Assembly (NCBI RefSeq): GCF_047824785.1 | Contig: NZ_CP181167.1 | Span: forward strand, 744,001 to 808,000 | Origin: Nitrobacter sp039808345 | Lineage (GTDB): Bacteria; Pseudomonadota; Alphaproteobacteria; Rhizobiales; Xanthobacteraceae | DNA: 64,000 nucleotides | Reading direction: 5' to 3' | In this document: positions 51,337 to 64,000 of the stretch, piece after piece | Numbering within the stretch: the stretch's first letter is position 1 | Layout: each line of letters starts with the position of its first letter | Made by a program: the position numbers and the translations under genes | Notes under the pieces: model-generated | What the model saw: only the letters and a program-made list of their open reading frames with translations | Database searches by the model: none | What the model was told of the DNA's origin: nothing

Positions 51337-53379
51337 CTAGCGGTTGGAGATCTGCCGAGGCAGCGGCAGCGCGGGTGAGCCCGCGGCATCCGAGACCCTG
51401 GCGACCGTGCTGCGGCTGTTCATCATCGCGTCGAGCCGTTCGCGTTCCTTCTCGAAGCTTGCCAGGATGGTGCCGTCCAGTGATCGTCCCCGCGGAAGCC
51501 TGACCCGCATGGGATCGACGAAACGGCCGTTGACGAGAATTTCATAGTGCACATGCGCTCCGGTCGAGCGGCCGGTCGAACCGACAAAGCCGATCACCTG
51601 CCCTTGCCGGACGCGCTTGCCCGGCTCCATCCCCTTGGCGAAGGCCGACATGTGGCCATAGGCGGTTTCATAGCCGTTGTTGTGCTTGATACGGACGTAC
51701 TTGCCGTAGCCGCCCTCCCATGCCGCTTTTTCGACGACACCGTTGCCTGTGGCGAAAATCGGCGTGCCATAAGACGCCGCCCAATCGACGCCGGTATGCA
51801 TTTTCACGTAACCGAGGATCGGATGGCGCCGAACGCCGAAGCCTGATCGCATCATGGCGCTGGCGACCGGTTTGCGGACCAGGAACTTCTTCGCGCTCTT
51901 GCCGGATTCGTCATAATAATCGACCATCGCGTCGTCGGGGGTCTGGAAGCGAAAGTATTTCTTGGTTTCGCCGCCCACGGTGAGCGAGGCATACAGAACC
52001 TCGTTCTTTTCGGTCGTCGGCGTTCCTTCATCGTCTCCGGCATAGAAGACGTCGAATGAATCGCCCGGCTGGACCTTGCGCTGGAAATCGATGTCGTAGG
52101 AGTAAATGCGGATCATGTCCTCGATGACCGCAGGCGGGACCTTGTCCCGCAACGCGGTCTCGTAGATGCTTTGATAAAGCCGGGCCCCGCTGCCATCGTC
52201 GCTGTCGCTGCTGTCGGCGACATCGGCGACCGAATTCATGCTGGCGACGTCGACAGCGACGTAATTGCCGAGATCCGACAGCGCGGCGACAGCCTCGATG
52301 AGGGAATCATTCGCCACGATCACGCGGTAGGGCAGGAGTCGCTGGTCGGAGGTTGCGGGCGCCATCATGATGCGCAGCTTCTGGCCTTCCCGAAGTCCGC
52401 CGTCGCGGCCGCGAGGTCCGAGCGTGGCCGCGATCGCGCGTGCTTCTTCCGGCGTCGCGCCCTGGTCCCGCAACACCGAGACGATCGTGTCGCCTCTCCT
52501 GACCAGATGCACCCGCTCCCCTATTGGATTGCCGCCGGTGAGTTGTTCGCTGGTTTTCGGGAGCAGCGTTACGTTTTCCGGGACGATGCGGGCCTCGAAT
52601 CCGGCATAAGGGTCCACGCCGCCTTCGGCGGCGTAGGCCATCTTGATGCTCGACGTCGCGCCAGGCGCGTCCGCCGCTTCGGCCATCGTATACCGGACGC
52701 CGCTGTTGCCGCGCCAGTTCGAGGCGTCGCGTACCCGCATCAAAACTTCATCGATCGGGAGGATTGCCGCGATCTTCGCCTTCGGCAGGATCGAGGCGAG
52801 ATCACGGGTCACGAAGGAAACTTCGGCGTCTGGCTCGGCCGCCGCCGCGGCGCTTGCGTCTTCCGAATTGGCGCGGGTGGGGCTGCCGACATCCGCCAGC
52901 AGGCGCTGCGCGTTGAATGGCGGCACTCGTGCGCTGAGATCACCGGTCGCCATCGACAGGTTGCCCGACACCCGAACGAAGGGCCGGACCCGCATCACGT
53001 CGCGATTGCCGGCGCGGGTCACGGTCGAAACGCGGATGACCTGCCTTGCAGCGGTCGCCTCGCTCGGCGGTGGCAGGCGATCGCCCTTGTGGAGGCTGGC
53101 CTGATGATCACCGCTTCCGAAGGAACCGCGAAGCCCGCCTTCGACACGCTCGGCCATCTGCGCAAAGGTGGTCTCACCGTCGAGCGACGCAAAAACGGCG
53201 CCGCCGATGAGAGCCGCGCCGCACAGGCCCGTCAGGATGGTGCCGCTGAACCATTGCACGGAGACGCGGCGGCGATCGATGACGGCGGCTTCGGACCCGT
53301 CCGCCGAAAGCGGTGGTTCATGACCGAGGTCGATGAGGCCCGTTTCGCGTCCTTTATGTCCAGCGCGTGCCGTACTCAA
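51337..53379 (-). CDS. M23/LytM-type peptidoglycan endopeptidase, membrane anchored
   Basis: A 680-aa protein with one transmembrane helix at about residues 47–66 (TILTGLCGAALIGGAVFAS). An extended periplasmic region includes a LysM-like or OapA-like segment (RVHLVRRGDTIVSVLRDQG, about 288–307). The C-terminal M23 domain has zinc-binding HPILGYVKMHTGVDWA (about 519–533) and HVHYEI (about 609). It cleaves peptidoglycan cross-links or recruits amidases during growth and division. It starts with TTG 53379 with a G-rich Shine-Dalgarno-like sequence upstream. It lies next to the rRNA operon. Confidence 0.92.
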   Translation of the reverse strand: MSTARAGHKGRETGLIDLGHEPPLSADGSEAAVIDRRRVSVQWFSGTILTGLCGAALIGGAVFASLDGETTFAQMAERVEGGLRGSFGSGDHQASLHKGDRLPPPSEATAARQVIRVSTVTRAGNRDVMRVRPFVRVSGNLSMATGDLSARVPPFNAQRLLADVGSPTRANSEDASAAAAAEPDAEVSFVTRDLASILPKAKIAAILPIDEVLMRVRDASNWRGNSGVRYTMAEAADAPGATSSIKMAYAAEGGVDPYAGFEARIVPENVTLLPKTSEQLTGGNPIGERVHLVRRGDTIVSVLRDQGATPEEARAIAATLGPRGRDGGLREGQKLRIMMAPATSDQRLLPYRVIVANDSLIEAVAALSDLGNYVAVDVASMNSVADVADSSDSDDGSGARLYQSIYETALRDKVPPAVIEDMIRIYSYDIDFQRKVQPGDSFDVFYAGDDEGTPTTEKNEVLYASLTVGGETKKYFRFQTPDDAMVDYYDESGKSAKKFLVRKPVASAMMRSGFGVRRHPILGYVKMHTGVDWAASYGTPIFATGNGVVEKAAWEGGYGKYVRIKHNNGYETAYGHMSAFAKGMEPGKRVRQGQVIGFVGSTGRSTGAHVHYEILVNGRFVDPMRVRLPRGRSLDGTILASFEKERERLDAMMNSRSTVARVSDAAGSPALPLPRQISNR

Positions 53380-54226
53380 ATCCGTCGTCCCCCAAATCCT
53401 GCAACCGTCACGTTCCTACGCGCGGCGGCGTCCGGCGCCCCAAGTAGGAGACGAAAGATCCGCGTGTCTGATGCTCAAGGTGCCTGATCCTCATGACCCT
53501 GGCCGGCTGGCCTCCGGTCGCGACCACCAAATGGCGCCTGAACCCCGATGCATTGCGGTCGGTTGGACACGGCGATGCGATCGTGGACCGACCCGCCGCC
53601 TGCTGCAGCTTCCTACTTCCTGGACTTGACCGAGCGCCTGATGCCCCTGGCAATCGGCTATTCAAGACTTACCTATCCCCTGAGAACGTCGCAGGAATGT
53701 GGCTCAAGTGCGGCATTTCGCGGGGCTTTTTCGCGCCGCGAAATGGTTTTGCGAAATGCTACAATTTGTTGACGATAGGCGTTGACAAGCGCCGGGGAGC
53801 GGGACTATAAACCGCCCACTGAACGCGGCGCCGCGCTGGACTTTACCAGGGCACACCGTCGCTTCGGTGAAGCTCCTCACTAGGTTGAGCGAATCAGCAG
53901 CCGATAGCCATCGGTTGTTATTTGTCGTCTGTGAAAGCGCATCACCGGCTTCCAGAAGTGGAAGTGAGGGGGTCTTCGGATCCCGGGCTGTTTGACAAGT
54001 AAAGATGAAGAAAGAGAAACGTGGACGGCGGAGTCCTTGCGGATCTCAACCTGCCAAGGCTTCGGCTTTTGGTGGATTGAGGTCGGACGAAAGACTTCGG
54101 CGGTACACGTTTAAAGGTTACACCATCGTTGCCCGCGATGTGAATCGCAGGCAGCAAGTCGGCTTCGGCTGACAATGGTGGGACCTCGTCAAACGTTGTG
54201 ATCAGCCGGTTCAAGGTTTCAAGTCC
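53380..54226 (+). promoter_or_regulatory. rRNA operon promoter and long leader
   Basis: TTGACA at 53782–53787 and TATAAA at 53806–53811 are separated by 18 bases, a clear sigma-70-type promoter directed at the 16S gene. The leader of about 410 bases contains a TTTGACAAGTAAAGATGAAG segment near 53990, which may act with antitermination. The first 400 bases (53380–53780) hold no supported gene. Confidence 0.85.
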
Positions 54227-55722
<1,496 letters not shown>

Positions 55723-55921
55723 GACTCTTCAGAAGCGCTCACGCTCTTCTATCGGGTCTCTTGGAAACATCAGTGGCCAATGATCGTCAGGATCGTTGAG
55801 CTGCATTGGCGGGATTTCGCCGTCTTCGTTTCTCTTTCTTCGCGGACGAACACGCGCCAGGGGCGGCGCTTGTGCTCATGATCCGGTTAATCCGGTGGAG
55901 CGCGCTGTCCCTCGTCGTTAG

Positions 55922-55998
55922 GGGCTTGTAGCTCAGTTGGTTAGAGCGCGCGCTTGATAAGCGTGAGGTCGGAAGTTCAAGTCTTCCCAGGCCCACCA
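55922..55998 (+). tRNA. tRNA-Ile (GAU)
   Basis: A 77-nt cloverleaf in the 16S–23S spacer. Acceptor GGGCTTG pairs with CAGGCCC, the anticodon loop CTTGATAA contains GAT, GTTCAAGTC gives the T loop, and CCA is encoded. The Ile–Ala pair in this spacer is standard. Confidence 0.97.
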
Positions 55999-56030
55999 TT
56001 CAATCAAGCGCAGCATTCGTCTTCTGGTAC

Positions 56031-56106
56031 GGGGCCATAGCTCAGCTGGGAGAGCGCGTGCTTTGCAAGCATGAGGTCGTCGGTTCGATCCCGTCTGGCT
56101 CCACCA
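56031..56106 (+). tRNA. tRNA-Ala (UGC)
   Basis: A 76-nt cloverleaf after tRNA-Ile. Acceptor GGGGCCA pairs with TGGCTCC, the anticodon loop CTTTGCAAG contains TGC, GGTTCGATCC gives the T arm, and CCA is encoded. Confidence 0.97.
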
Positions 56107-56536
56107 GATGGTTTGATTGACTGGCTTGATCGATGTTGCTCGATTAATTTCGTCCGCGGGAACAACGCTTCGCATGTCTCATTTATTACAGATGAGGTGT
56201 GCGGGATTTCTGACATCGTAAAGAGGAGATCGATCCGAGTTTGGATCGCATGCCATGCCATGTGCGTGGTGAGCGTCCATTCACTATCTCCAGGTCATTT
56301 CGGCGCCCGTTCGGGTCGTGACGCAAGTTGCGATGTGTGCGGGTTGTGAATGATCCTGTTAGCGAAGCATGACCGCCTCGCTATCGGTTCGATCTTACGA
56401 AGCAAGCTGGTCTTTCTAATCAATATCCGGCCGCATCAAGCATTCATCGAGGGTGCGTGCGTAAAAGGCTTTCGAGCTTTTGGCGCGTAGATGCGGACGA
56501 CATTCTGCCGAGTGTGTGGATATTGATAATGAGAGC
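56107..56536. other. Second half of rRNA spacer
   Basis: A spacer of about 430 bases without genes. At its end GAGAGCAATCAAG pairs with CTTGATTGCTCTC after the 23S gene, the RNase III processing stalk. Confidence 0.8.
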
Positions 56537-59354
<2,818 letters not shown>

Positions 59355-59424
59355 GCTCTCATTTTCAATATCCATGCGCATTTGCGCGTGTTGGCGAGCT
59401 TGCTTCGTATCTTTGTCCTTCGCC

Positions 59425-59542
59425 GGCCTGGTGGTTCTAGCGAGGAGCTTGAACCCGATCCCATCCCGAACTCGGCCGTTAAACTCCTCAGCGCCGATGG
59501 TACTATGGCTTAAGCCCTGGGAGAGTAGGTCGCTGCCAGGCC
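59425..59542 (+). rRNA. rrf: 5S ribosomal RNA
   Basis: The terminal helix GGCCTGG…CCAGGCC encloses AACCCGATCCCATCCCGAAC, AACTCCTCAGCGCCGATGGTA and GGGAGAGTAGGTCGCTGCCA, all diagnostic of 5S. It follows 23S by 70 bases. Confidence 0.95.
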
Positions 59543-59576
59543 TGCCAAGGACAATGATTCCTCTCTGCGACATCAT

Positions 59577-59634
59577 CATAAAAAACGCCGCTGCCCGAGT
59601 GCTCTTCACGCACAACCGGTAGCGGCTTTTTTGT
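59577..59634 (+). terminator. Rho-independent terminator of the rRNA operon
   Basis: AAAAAACGCCGCT…AGCGGCTTTTTT forms a stem with a loop of about 30 bases and a long T-run, just after 5S. Confidence 0.85.
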
Positions 59635-59798
59635 GTTTATCGGCTTGATGGCTTGTTGTTGATGTTGTTCGGCCATAAATCGGCTTTCTGAATCGGCTGG
59701 ATTTACAGACTGTTTGTTTCGAACGTCATAGCTCGGATGACGCATTCCTGATCCTTGCGATTCGTAACCGTTCAGCCGGGCCAGCCGGGGAGAATCTC

Positions 59799-60395
59799 AT
59801 GCGTGACATTGCCCGTTCCACCGTTATCGCCGCCGCCGCTGTCGGCCTCACGCTGTCCGCCGCTGCTGCTTTGGGTGATAACGCCTTTGCCCAGGCCAAG
59901 CAGTCGCCGACAGCGTCCGAAGCATCGGCGCCGGCTGAGAGGCCGATCACACAGATCGCGCTCACCGAGACACAGATCGAAGGTGTCCTCGCAGCGCAGA
60001 AAGACATGGCCGCGCTGGACGACAAGCTGCCGGATAGCTCGAATGCGGAGCCCGACGGGAAGGCCGCTGCCGAGTTCGAGGCTGTTGCGAAGAAAGCCGG
60101 CTTCGCCAGCTATGCTGAGTTCAACAGTGTGGTTGATAATATCAGTCTTGTGCTTGCCGGTTTCGATCCGGCCACCAAGAAGTACATCGGCTCCGATGCG
60201 GTGCTGAAGCAGCAGATCGCGGCGGTAAAGTCGGACACAAAGATGCCGAGCAAGGACAAGAAGCAGGCGCTCGATGACATGAAGGCGGCGCTGCAGGCGC
60301 CGGCGCCGGCGATCGAGAACAAGGGAAATATCGATCTGGTCGGCAAGTACTATGACAAGCTCGTCGGAGCACTGTCCGGGGACGAAGATGATTAA
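59799..60395 (+). CDS. Secreted conserved hypothetical protein
   Basis: A 198-aa protein. It has a signal peptide (residues 1–32, STVIAAAAVGLTLSAAAALG…AFAQA) and a mature, helical, Lys/Asp/Ala-rich body with an ALTETQIEGVLAAQKDMAALDDKLP-like helix and a C-terminal GKYYDKLVGALSGDEDD. From memory, similar periplasmic proteins are common in Bradyrhizobiaceae; the function is not known to me. The start MRDIARS is the clear ATG, with GGGGAG 10 bases upstream. Confidence 0.85.
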   Translation: MRDIARSTVIAAAAVGLTLSAAAALGDNAFAQAKQSPTASEASAPAERPITQIALTETQIEGVLAAQKDMAALDDKLPDSSNAEPDGKAAAEFEAVAKKAGFASYAEFNSVVDNISLVLAGFDPATKKYIGSDAVLKQQIAAVKSDTKMPSKDKKQALDDMKAALQAPAPAIENKGNIDLVGKYYDKLVGALSGDEDD

Positions 60396-60920
60396 ATCCG
60401 GATTCGTTGAATTCGCGATAAAGCATGACGCGCGTTCGCCTGGCGTTTACGTTTAGATGTCGTCGACACGAACGTTGTCCGCGAAGGATGTGGGCGTCTG
60501 ACCCAGATCCGTGCAACCCTTCCCAGAACGCCTCCCAAATACACAGGTCGTTTTCATCCGGCTCGATCAAAAAGTCTCGCTGGGATGTGATTAACGCCGC
60601 TCCGTTAGCTCGCGGCGGGCTGGCGCGGTCGATCGACGTGCCGCAGGCGGTATTTTATAGCGTTATTCGAGCGAAGCATGTCCTCGGGCTTGACCCGAGG
60701 ATGGAATCCGGTTCGCGTGAAGAAAACGCCTCAAAATATAAAGATAGAGTCCTTTACCGCTTTTATGAAGCGGTGAAGGACTCTATCGCGGAACGTTGTC
60801 CTTTCCATTTCGTCTTGATGATGTGACCTTGCCGGACCGGCCTCGGTGTGAAACCGTGCGGGGGAAGAACGCGATCGTGGCTCGCGGATTTCGTGACGCG
60901 CAACCATGGAGGACCAATAG
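60396..60920. repeat. Composite repeat with adjoining perfect hairpin
   Basis: At 60656–60740 a good copy of the family contains GCGTTATTCGAGCGAAG, the CCTCGGGCTTGACCCGAGG hairpin and GTTCGCGTGAAGAAAACGC. At 60743–60787 follow two 20-base arms (GATAGAGTCCTTTACCGCTT and its complement with one G·T pair) around TTATG, an extra hairpin not seen in other copies. The rest of the region holds no supported gene. Confidence 0.8.
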
Positions 60921-62441
60921 ATGGCCCAGGAGCAGGCTCAACCGAGTGGACCAGACCTGACGCAGGGTATCGATCCCGGCGATTTCAAGGATGGAAAGCT
61001 GGTCGGCCATGTCGACGACCAGGAGATCCTGCTGGTCAGCGAAGGCGACGGGATTTTCGCGATCGACGCTCACTGCAGCCATTACCACGGACCGCTTGCT
61101 GACGGGCTTGTTGTCGACGGCACGGTCCGCTGTCCATGGCATCATGCCTGTTTCGATCTCCGCACCGGTGAGGCGACGTGCGCGCCGGCCTTCAACGCGC
61201 TCGATGTCTGGCAGGTCGAACAGCGCGACGGCCGGATCTTTGTCCGCGATAAGCAGGAGCGAGCGGCGGTCAAGATCGCGAAGCCTGACCACCCCGGGAA
61301 AATCGTCATCGTCGGCGGCGGCGCGGCGGGTTTTGCGGCCGCCGAGATGCTGCGCCGTCAGGATTATACGGGCAGCATCGTGATGCTGAGCAGCGACGAT
61401 GCGCCGCCGGTCGACCGGCCGAACCTGTCGAAGGACTATCTCGCCGGTTCCGCGCCGGAAGACTGGCTCCCGCTGCGTCCTGATGATTTCTACCAGCAGG
61501 CGGGCATTGACCTGAGACTCGGTGCGACCGTCACCGCCATCGATCCGTCCGCGCGCCGGCTTTCGATCAACGGCGACGTCATCGGCTACGATCGGCTGCT
61601 GCTGGCGACCGGCGCCGAGCCGGTCAGGCTGCCGATTCCGGGAGCCAACCTGCCGCATGTCCATACGCTGCGCTCGCTCAAGGATTGCCGCGCCATCATC
61701 GAAGCGGCCAAATCGGCGAGCCGGGCGGTTGTCATCGGTGCGAGTTTCATCGGTCTGGAGGTTGCGGCCTCGTTGCGCGCCCGCGGAATCGAGGTCCATG
61801 TCGTTGCGCCTGAGTCCCGCCCGATGGAGCGCATCCTCGGTGCGGAAATGGGCGATTTCGTCCGTTCGCTGCATGAGGAGCACGGCGTCATTTTCCACCT
61901 GGAGAATACGGTCACCGCGATCGGCGAGAAGAAGGTGACGACCAGCAGCGGCGAAGCGCTGGAGGCCGATTTCGTCGTCTTCGGCGTCGGCGTGAAGCCG
62001 CGCCTGGAGCTTGCGGAGAAGGCGGGATTGAAGATCGACCGCGGCGTGCTCGTCAACCAGTTCCTGGAAACAAGCGCGCCCGGCATCTTTGCGGCCGGCG
62101 ACATCGCGCGCTGGCCCGATGCGCGGTTCGGAGAGAACATCCGGGTCGAGCACTGGGTCGTGGCGCAGCGCCAGGGGCAGGTGGCGGCGCGCAACATGCT
62201 GGGACACCGCGAAAAGTATGACGCTGTGCCGTTCTTCTGGAGCCAGCATTATGATGTGCCGATCAACTATGTCGGCCACGCGTTGAAGTGGGACCAGATC
62301 GAGGTCGAGGGCAGCGTTGCTGACCGGGATTGCCTGCTGCGCTACAAGCATCAAGGGCGCGTGCTGGCGGTCTCCTCGATCTACCGGGATGTCGACCACC
62401 TCAAGGCGGAAGTGGCGATGGAGCGCGCTGTCGCCGCCTGA
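60921..62441 (+). CDS. Rieske-domain NAD(P)/FAD-dependent reductase (AIFM3-like)
   Basis: A 506-aa fused redox protein. Residues about 15–115 form a Rieske [2Fe-2S] domain with CSHYHGPL (Cys52, His54) and CPWHHACF (Cys71, His74). Residues about 125–500 form an FAD pyridine-nucleotide oxidoreductase with KIVIVGGGAAGFAAAEMLRR (FAD site), RAVVIGASFIGLEVAASLRARG (NAD(P)H site) and APGIFAAGDIARWPD. It can transfer electrons from NAD(P)H to a ferredoxin-like partner, as in ferredoxin reductases of oxygenase systems; the partner is unknown. ATG 60921 gives MAQEQAQPSGPD. No oxygenase gene is adjacent. Confidence 0.93.
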   Translation: MAQEQAQPSGPDLTQGIDPGDFKDGKLVGHVDDQEILLVSEGDGIFAIDAHCSHYHGPLADGLVVDGTVRCPWHHACFDLRTGEATCAPAFNALDVWQVEQRDGRIFVRDKQERAAVKIAKPDHPGKIVIVGGGAAGFAAAEMLRRQDYTGSIVMLSSDDAPPVDRPNLSKDYLAGSAPEDWLPLRPDDFYQQAGIDLRLGATVTAIDPSARRLSINGDVIGYDRLLLATGAEPVRLPIPGANLPHVHTLRSLKDCRAIIEAAKSASRAVVIGASFIGLEVAASLRARGIEVHVVAPESRPMERILGAEMGDFVRSLHEEHGVIFHLENTVTAIGEKKVTTSSGEALEADFVVFGVGVKPRLELAEKAGLKIDRGVLVNQFLETSAPGIFAAGDIARWPDARFGENIRVEHWVVAQRQGQVAARNMLGHREKYDAVPFFWSQHYDVPINYVGHALKWDQIEVEGSVADRDCLLRYKHQGRVLAVSSIYRDVDHLKAEVAMERAVAA

Positions 62442-62550
62442 CATTCAGCCTCGCGATATACTACGCTCCCGACCGGAGCCGGCGTGATCGCGGGGTTTTC
62501 TCACGGCGCGATCCAACGCAGGAACGCGCCAACTCGCGACGGAGCGATCC

Positions 62551-63106
62551 GTGAGTGAACCGCCAAATGATCGCAGGTTCGCGCTGTTCGGAACCGCGAT
62601 CGGGATCTGCGGTATCGTCTGGACCGCGCATGGCGTGGAAGCGGTGCAGCTGCCGGTTGGCGGATGAAGACAAGACCCGGATGCGTCTTCATCAGCGTTA
62701 TCGGAGCCTCGCAGAGGCGGCTCCGCCCGCCGCCGTGCAGGCCGCGATCGACGGCATAATCGCGTTGCTTGAGGGTGAGCCGGTCGATTTATCCGGTGTG
62801 GTGCTCGATCTCGACAGCGTAGGCGAATTCGATCGCCGCGTTTACGACATCGCACGGACCATTCCTGCGGGCAGCACGGTGACCTATGGCGACATCGCCA
62901 AGCGCCTCGGCGGCCTTGAGCTATCGCGCGATGTCGGTCAGGCGCTCGGCCGTAACCCGTGTCCGATCGTGGTGCCGTGCCATCGCGTGCTTGCGGCCGG
63001 CGACAGGCCGGGAGGCTTCTCGGCGAGCGGCGGCGTCGCGACCAAACTGAAAATGCTCGCCATCGAGGGCGCCATCATCAATCACACGCCCGGCTTGTTC
63101 GATTGA
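62551..63106 (+). pseudogene. ogt: Methylated-DNA–protein-cysteine methyltransferase (Ogt), frameshifted
   Basis: The 3' frame encodes the catalytic domain with FDRRVYDIARTIPAGSTVTYGDIA, NPCPIVVPCHRVL (the catalytic Cys in PCHR) and AIEGA; this repairs O6-alkylguanine. The N-terminal part is found in a different frame from GTG 62551 (SEPPNDRRFALFGTAIGICG, then VWTAHGVEAVQLPVG) and stops at TGA 62665–62667. Continuing in the other frame from GGCGGATGAAGACAAG gives DEDKTRMRLHQRYRSL, so one extra base within 62656–62664 separates the two halves. The broken gene could be a real loss or a sequencing error; the 3' frame alone could start at GTG 62555 with an unusual N-terminus. GGAG precedes the GTG by 6–7 bases. 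Confidence 0.85.
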
Positions 63107-63419
63107 TCCATTTCGCGCAAGGCGGTTGCGGCCAGCCGCCGATGCCTCATTGCCGCCGCCGTGGTAAGGTGCTGTTTATTCGTTTTCGAGTGATGATGTG
63201 CCGAATTTTGATCAGGGAGCAGGTGGCGCATCGCGCGGAAAACGCGTCAGAACAAAACGCGTCAGAACAAAGAGGCTAAGGCTGACCGGACCAGAGCGTT
63301 TTCAAGCGAAGTGGACACCGGTTCGCGTGAAGAAAACGCGTCAAAACAATAATCTAGAGCCTCGCTTCTGATTCAATCAGAAGCGAACATGCTCTAGCTC
63401 CAGCAGCCCGGAGACCGAG
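63107..63419. repeat. Two copies of the composite repeat
   Basis: A degraded copy at about 63178–63275 carries a doubled AACGCGTCAGAACAA unit. A good copy at 63293–63397 has AGAGCGTTTTCAAGCGAAG, ACACCGGTTCGCGTGAAG, AAAACGCGTCAAAACAA and the GCTTCTGATTCAATCAGAAGC hairpin. No gene is supported. Confidence 0.75.
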
Positions 63420-64000
63420 TTGAGTGGTGTGACCCCAGATCCATCCAGTCAGAACGACGACCCGCTTGGGTCGGCGGGAGTTGAACTGACGCGCGCCCTG
63501 CAGCGCGCCAGGTGGGTGATCGCGTGGGAAAGGGCCTGGCCACATATCGCACGGCTGCTTTGCGTCGGCGGGTTGTTTCTGGCGGTTTCCTGGGCCGGGG
63601 CCTGGCTGGTTCTGCCGGTTTGGGGACGCGTCGTTGCTCTTGCTGCGTTTGTTCTGCTCGCCGTTGCGGCGGCGGTGCCTGCCGTCAGGTTCCGCTGGCC
63701 CAGCCGCGAGGAAGGATTGAGCCGGCTCGACCGCGGTGCCGGCCTTCGCCATCGTCCCGTCACCGCGCTCGCTGACACGCTGGCGACCCGGGATCCGGTC
63801 GCGCATGCTTTGTGGCAGGCGCAGCGCGCGCGCGCGCTGACCGCGATCAAGCGTTTTAGCGCCGGGCTGCCGTCGCCGCGGCTGCCGCTGCATGACCTCT
63901 GGGCCTTGCGAGCGCTGGTGATGGTGCTGATGGTCGCCACGTTTATCGCGGCGGGGGGCGAACGGACCGAGCGCGTCGCCGCGGCGTTCGACTGGCATGG
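63420..64000 (+). CDS. DUF4175/TIGR02302-type membrane protein, N-terminal part (cut by window end)
   Basis: An open frame runs to the window edge (about 193 residues). It encodes SGVTPDPSSQNDDPLGSAGV, then RALQRARWVIAWERAWPHIARLL and hydrophobic helices (GGLFLAVSWAGAWLVLPVWG, ALAAFVLLAVAAAVPAV). A soluble RFRWPSREEGLSRLDRGAGLRHRP and ALADTLATRDPVAHALWQAQ section precedes another helix. The pattern matches DUF4175 (TIGR02302) proteins of alphaproteobacteria, whose role is unknown. TTG 63420 follows GGAG by six bases; GTG 63429 is an alternative start. Confidence 0.8.
   Translation, partial: MSGVTPDPSSQNDDPLGSAGVELTRALQRARWVIAWERAWPHIARLLCVGGLFLAVSWAGAWLVLPVWGRVVALAAFVLLAVAAAVPAVRFRWPSREEGLSRLDRGAGLRHRPVTALADTLATRDPVAHALWQAQRARALTAIKRFSAGLPSPRLPLHDLWALRALVMVLMVATFIAAGGERTERVAAAFDWH

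Noticed and set aside
60783..62444. 553-aa minus-strand ORF
   Set aside because: Antisense shadow of the Rieske–FAD reductase.
63354..63998. 214-aa minus-strand ORF at the window end
   Set aside because: Antisense to the DUF4175-type membrane protein and crossing a repeat; composition is typical of a shadow frame.

Overview
The window looks like chromosome of an alphaproteobacterium of the Bradyrhizobiaceae (Nitrobacter / Bradyrhizobium / Rhodopseudomonas group). Nitrobacter is my best guess, but the genus is an inference. The grounds are the 16S rRNA, the ctrA–fliI–fliJ linkage, a helix-9 intervening sequence in 23S rRNA, high GC, and a dispersed composite repeat built on GCGTTTTCGAGCGAAG that appears about a dozen times between genes.

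Layout. 1–6.0 kb: cell-cycle regulator CtrA, then flagellar export genes fliI, fliJ and flhA plus a small membrane protein. 6.5–8.7 kb: a CAU-anticodon tRNA and a PAS-containing chemotaxis receptor. 9.4–19.1 kb: an accessory block with an orphan IS3 OrfA-like DNA-binding protein, an orphan ParA-type ATPase, an RTX protein carrying an unusual Gly/His/RGD repeat, a small methyltransferase, and a type I secretion ABC transporter and HlyD adaptor overlapping a large Sel1-repeat protein.

19.2–38.9 kb is a surface-polysaccharide region. It has a WbsX-type enzyme, glycosyltransferases of several families, a frameshifted Tat-exported WbsX/GH99-like protein, UDP-glucose dehydrogenase, the four dTDP-rhamnose genes arranged as rfbBA diverging from rfbCD, and two large multidomain GT2 enzymes. 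Three of the large enzymes appear to share a small 'GWV'-type beta domain. Together these suggest that the cell makes a rhamnose- and uronate-containing surface polymer and exports an RTX surface protein.

39–53.4 kb is mostly housekeeping and regulation: a HAD phosphatase, TypA/BipA, a Crp/Fnr regulator divergent from a single-domain receiver, NnrS, a PepSY-like protein, a membrane cNMP-domain protein coupled to a stand-alone DUF6537-like protein, a MarR regulator with a Cys-rich tail and two palindromic operators divergent from a periplasmic protein, glycerate 2-kinase, and a LytM/M23 endopeptidase. 53.4–59.6 kb is a complete rRNA operon (promoter, 16S, tRNA-Ile, tRNA-Ala, 23S, 5S, terminator). 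59.8–64 kb holds a secreted protein, a Rieske–FAD reductase, a frameshifted ogt and the start of a DUF4175/TIGR02302-type membrane protein cut by the window edge.

Two genes (the WbsX/GH99-like protein and ogt) appear broken by single-base frameshifts. All functional calls were made by reading motifs; no database search was run.
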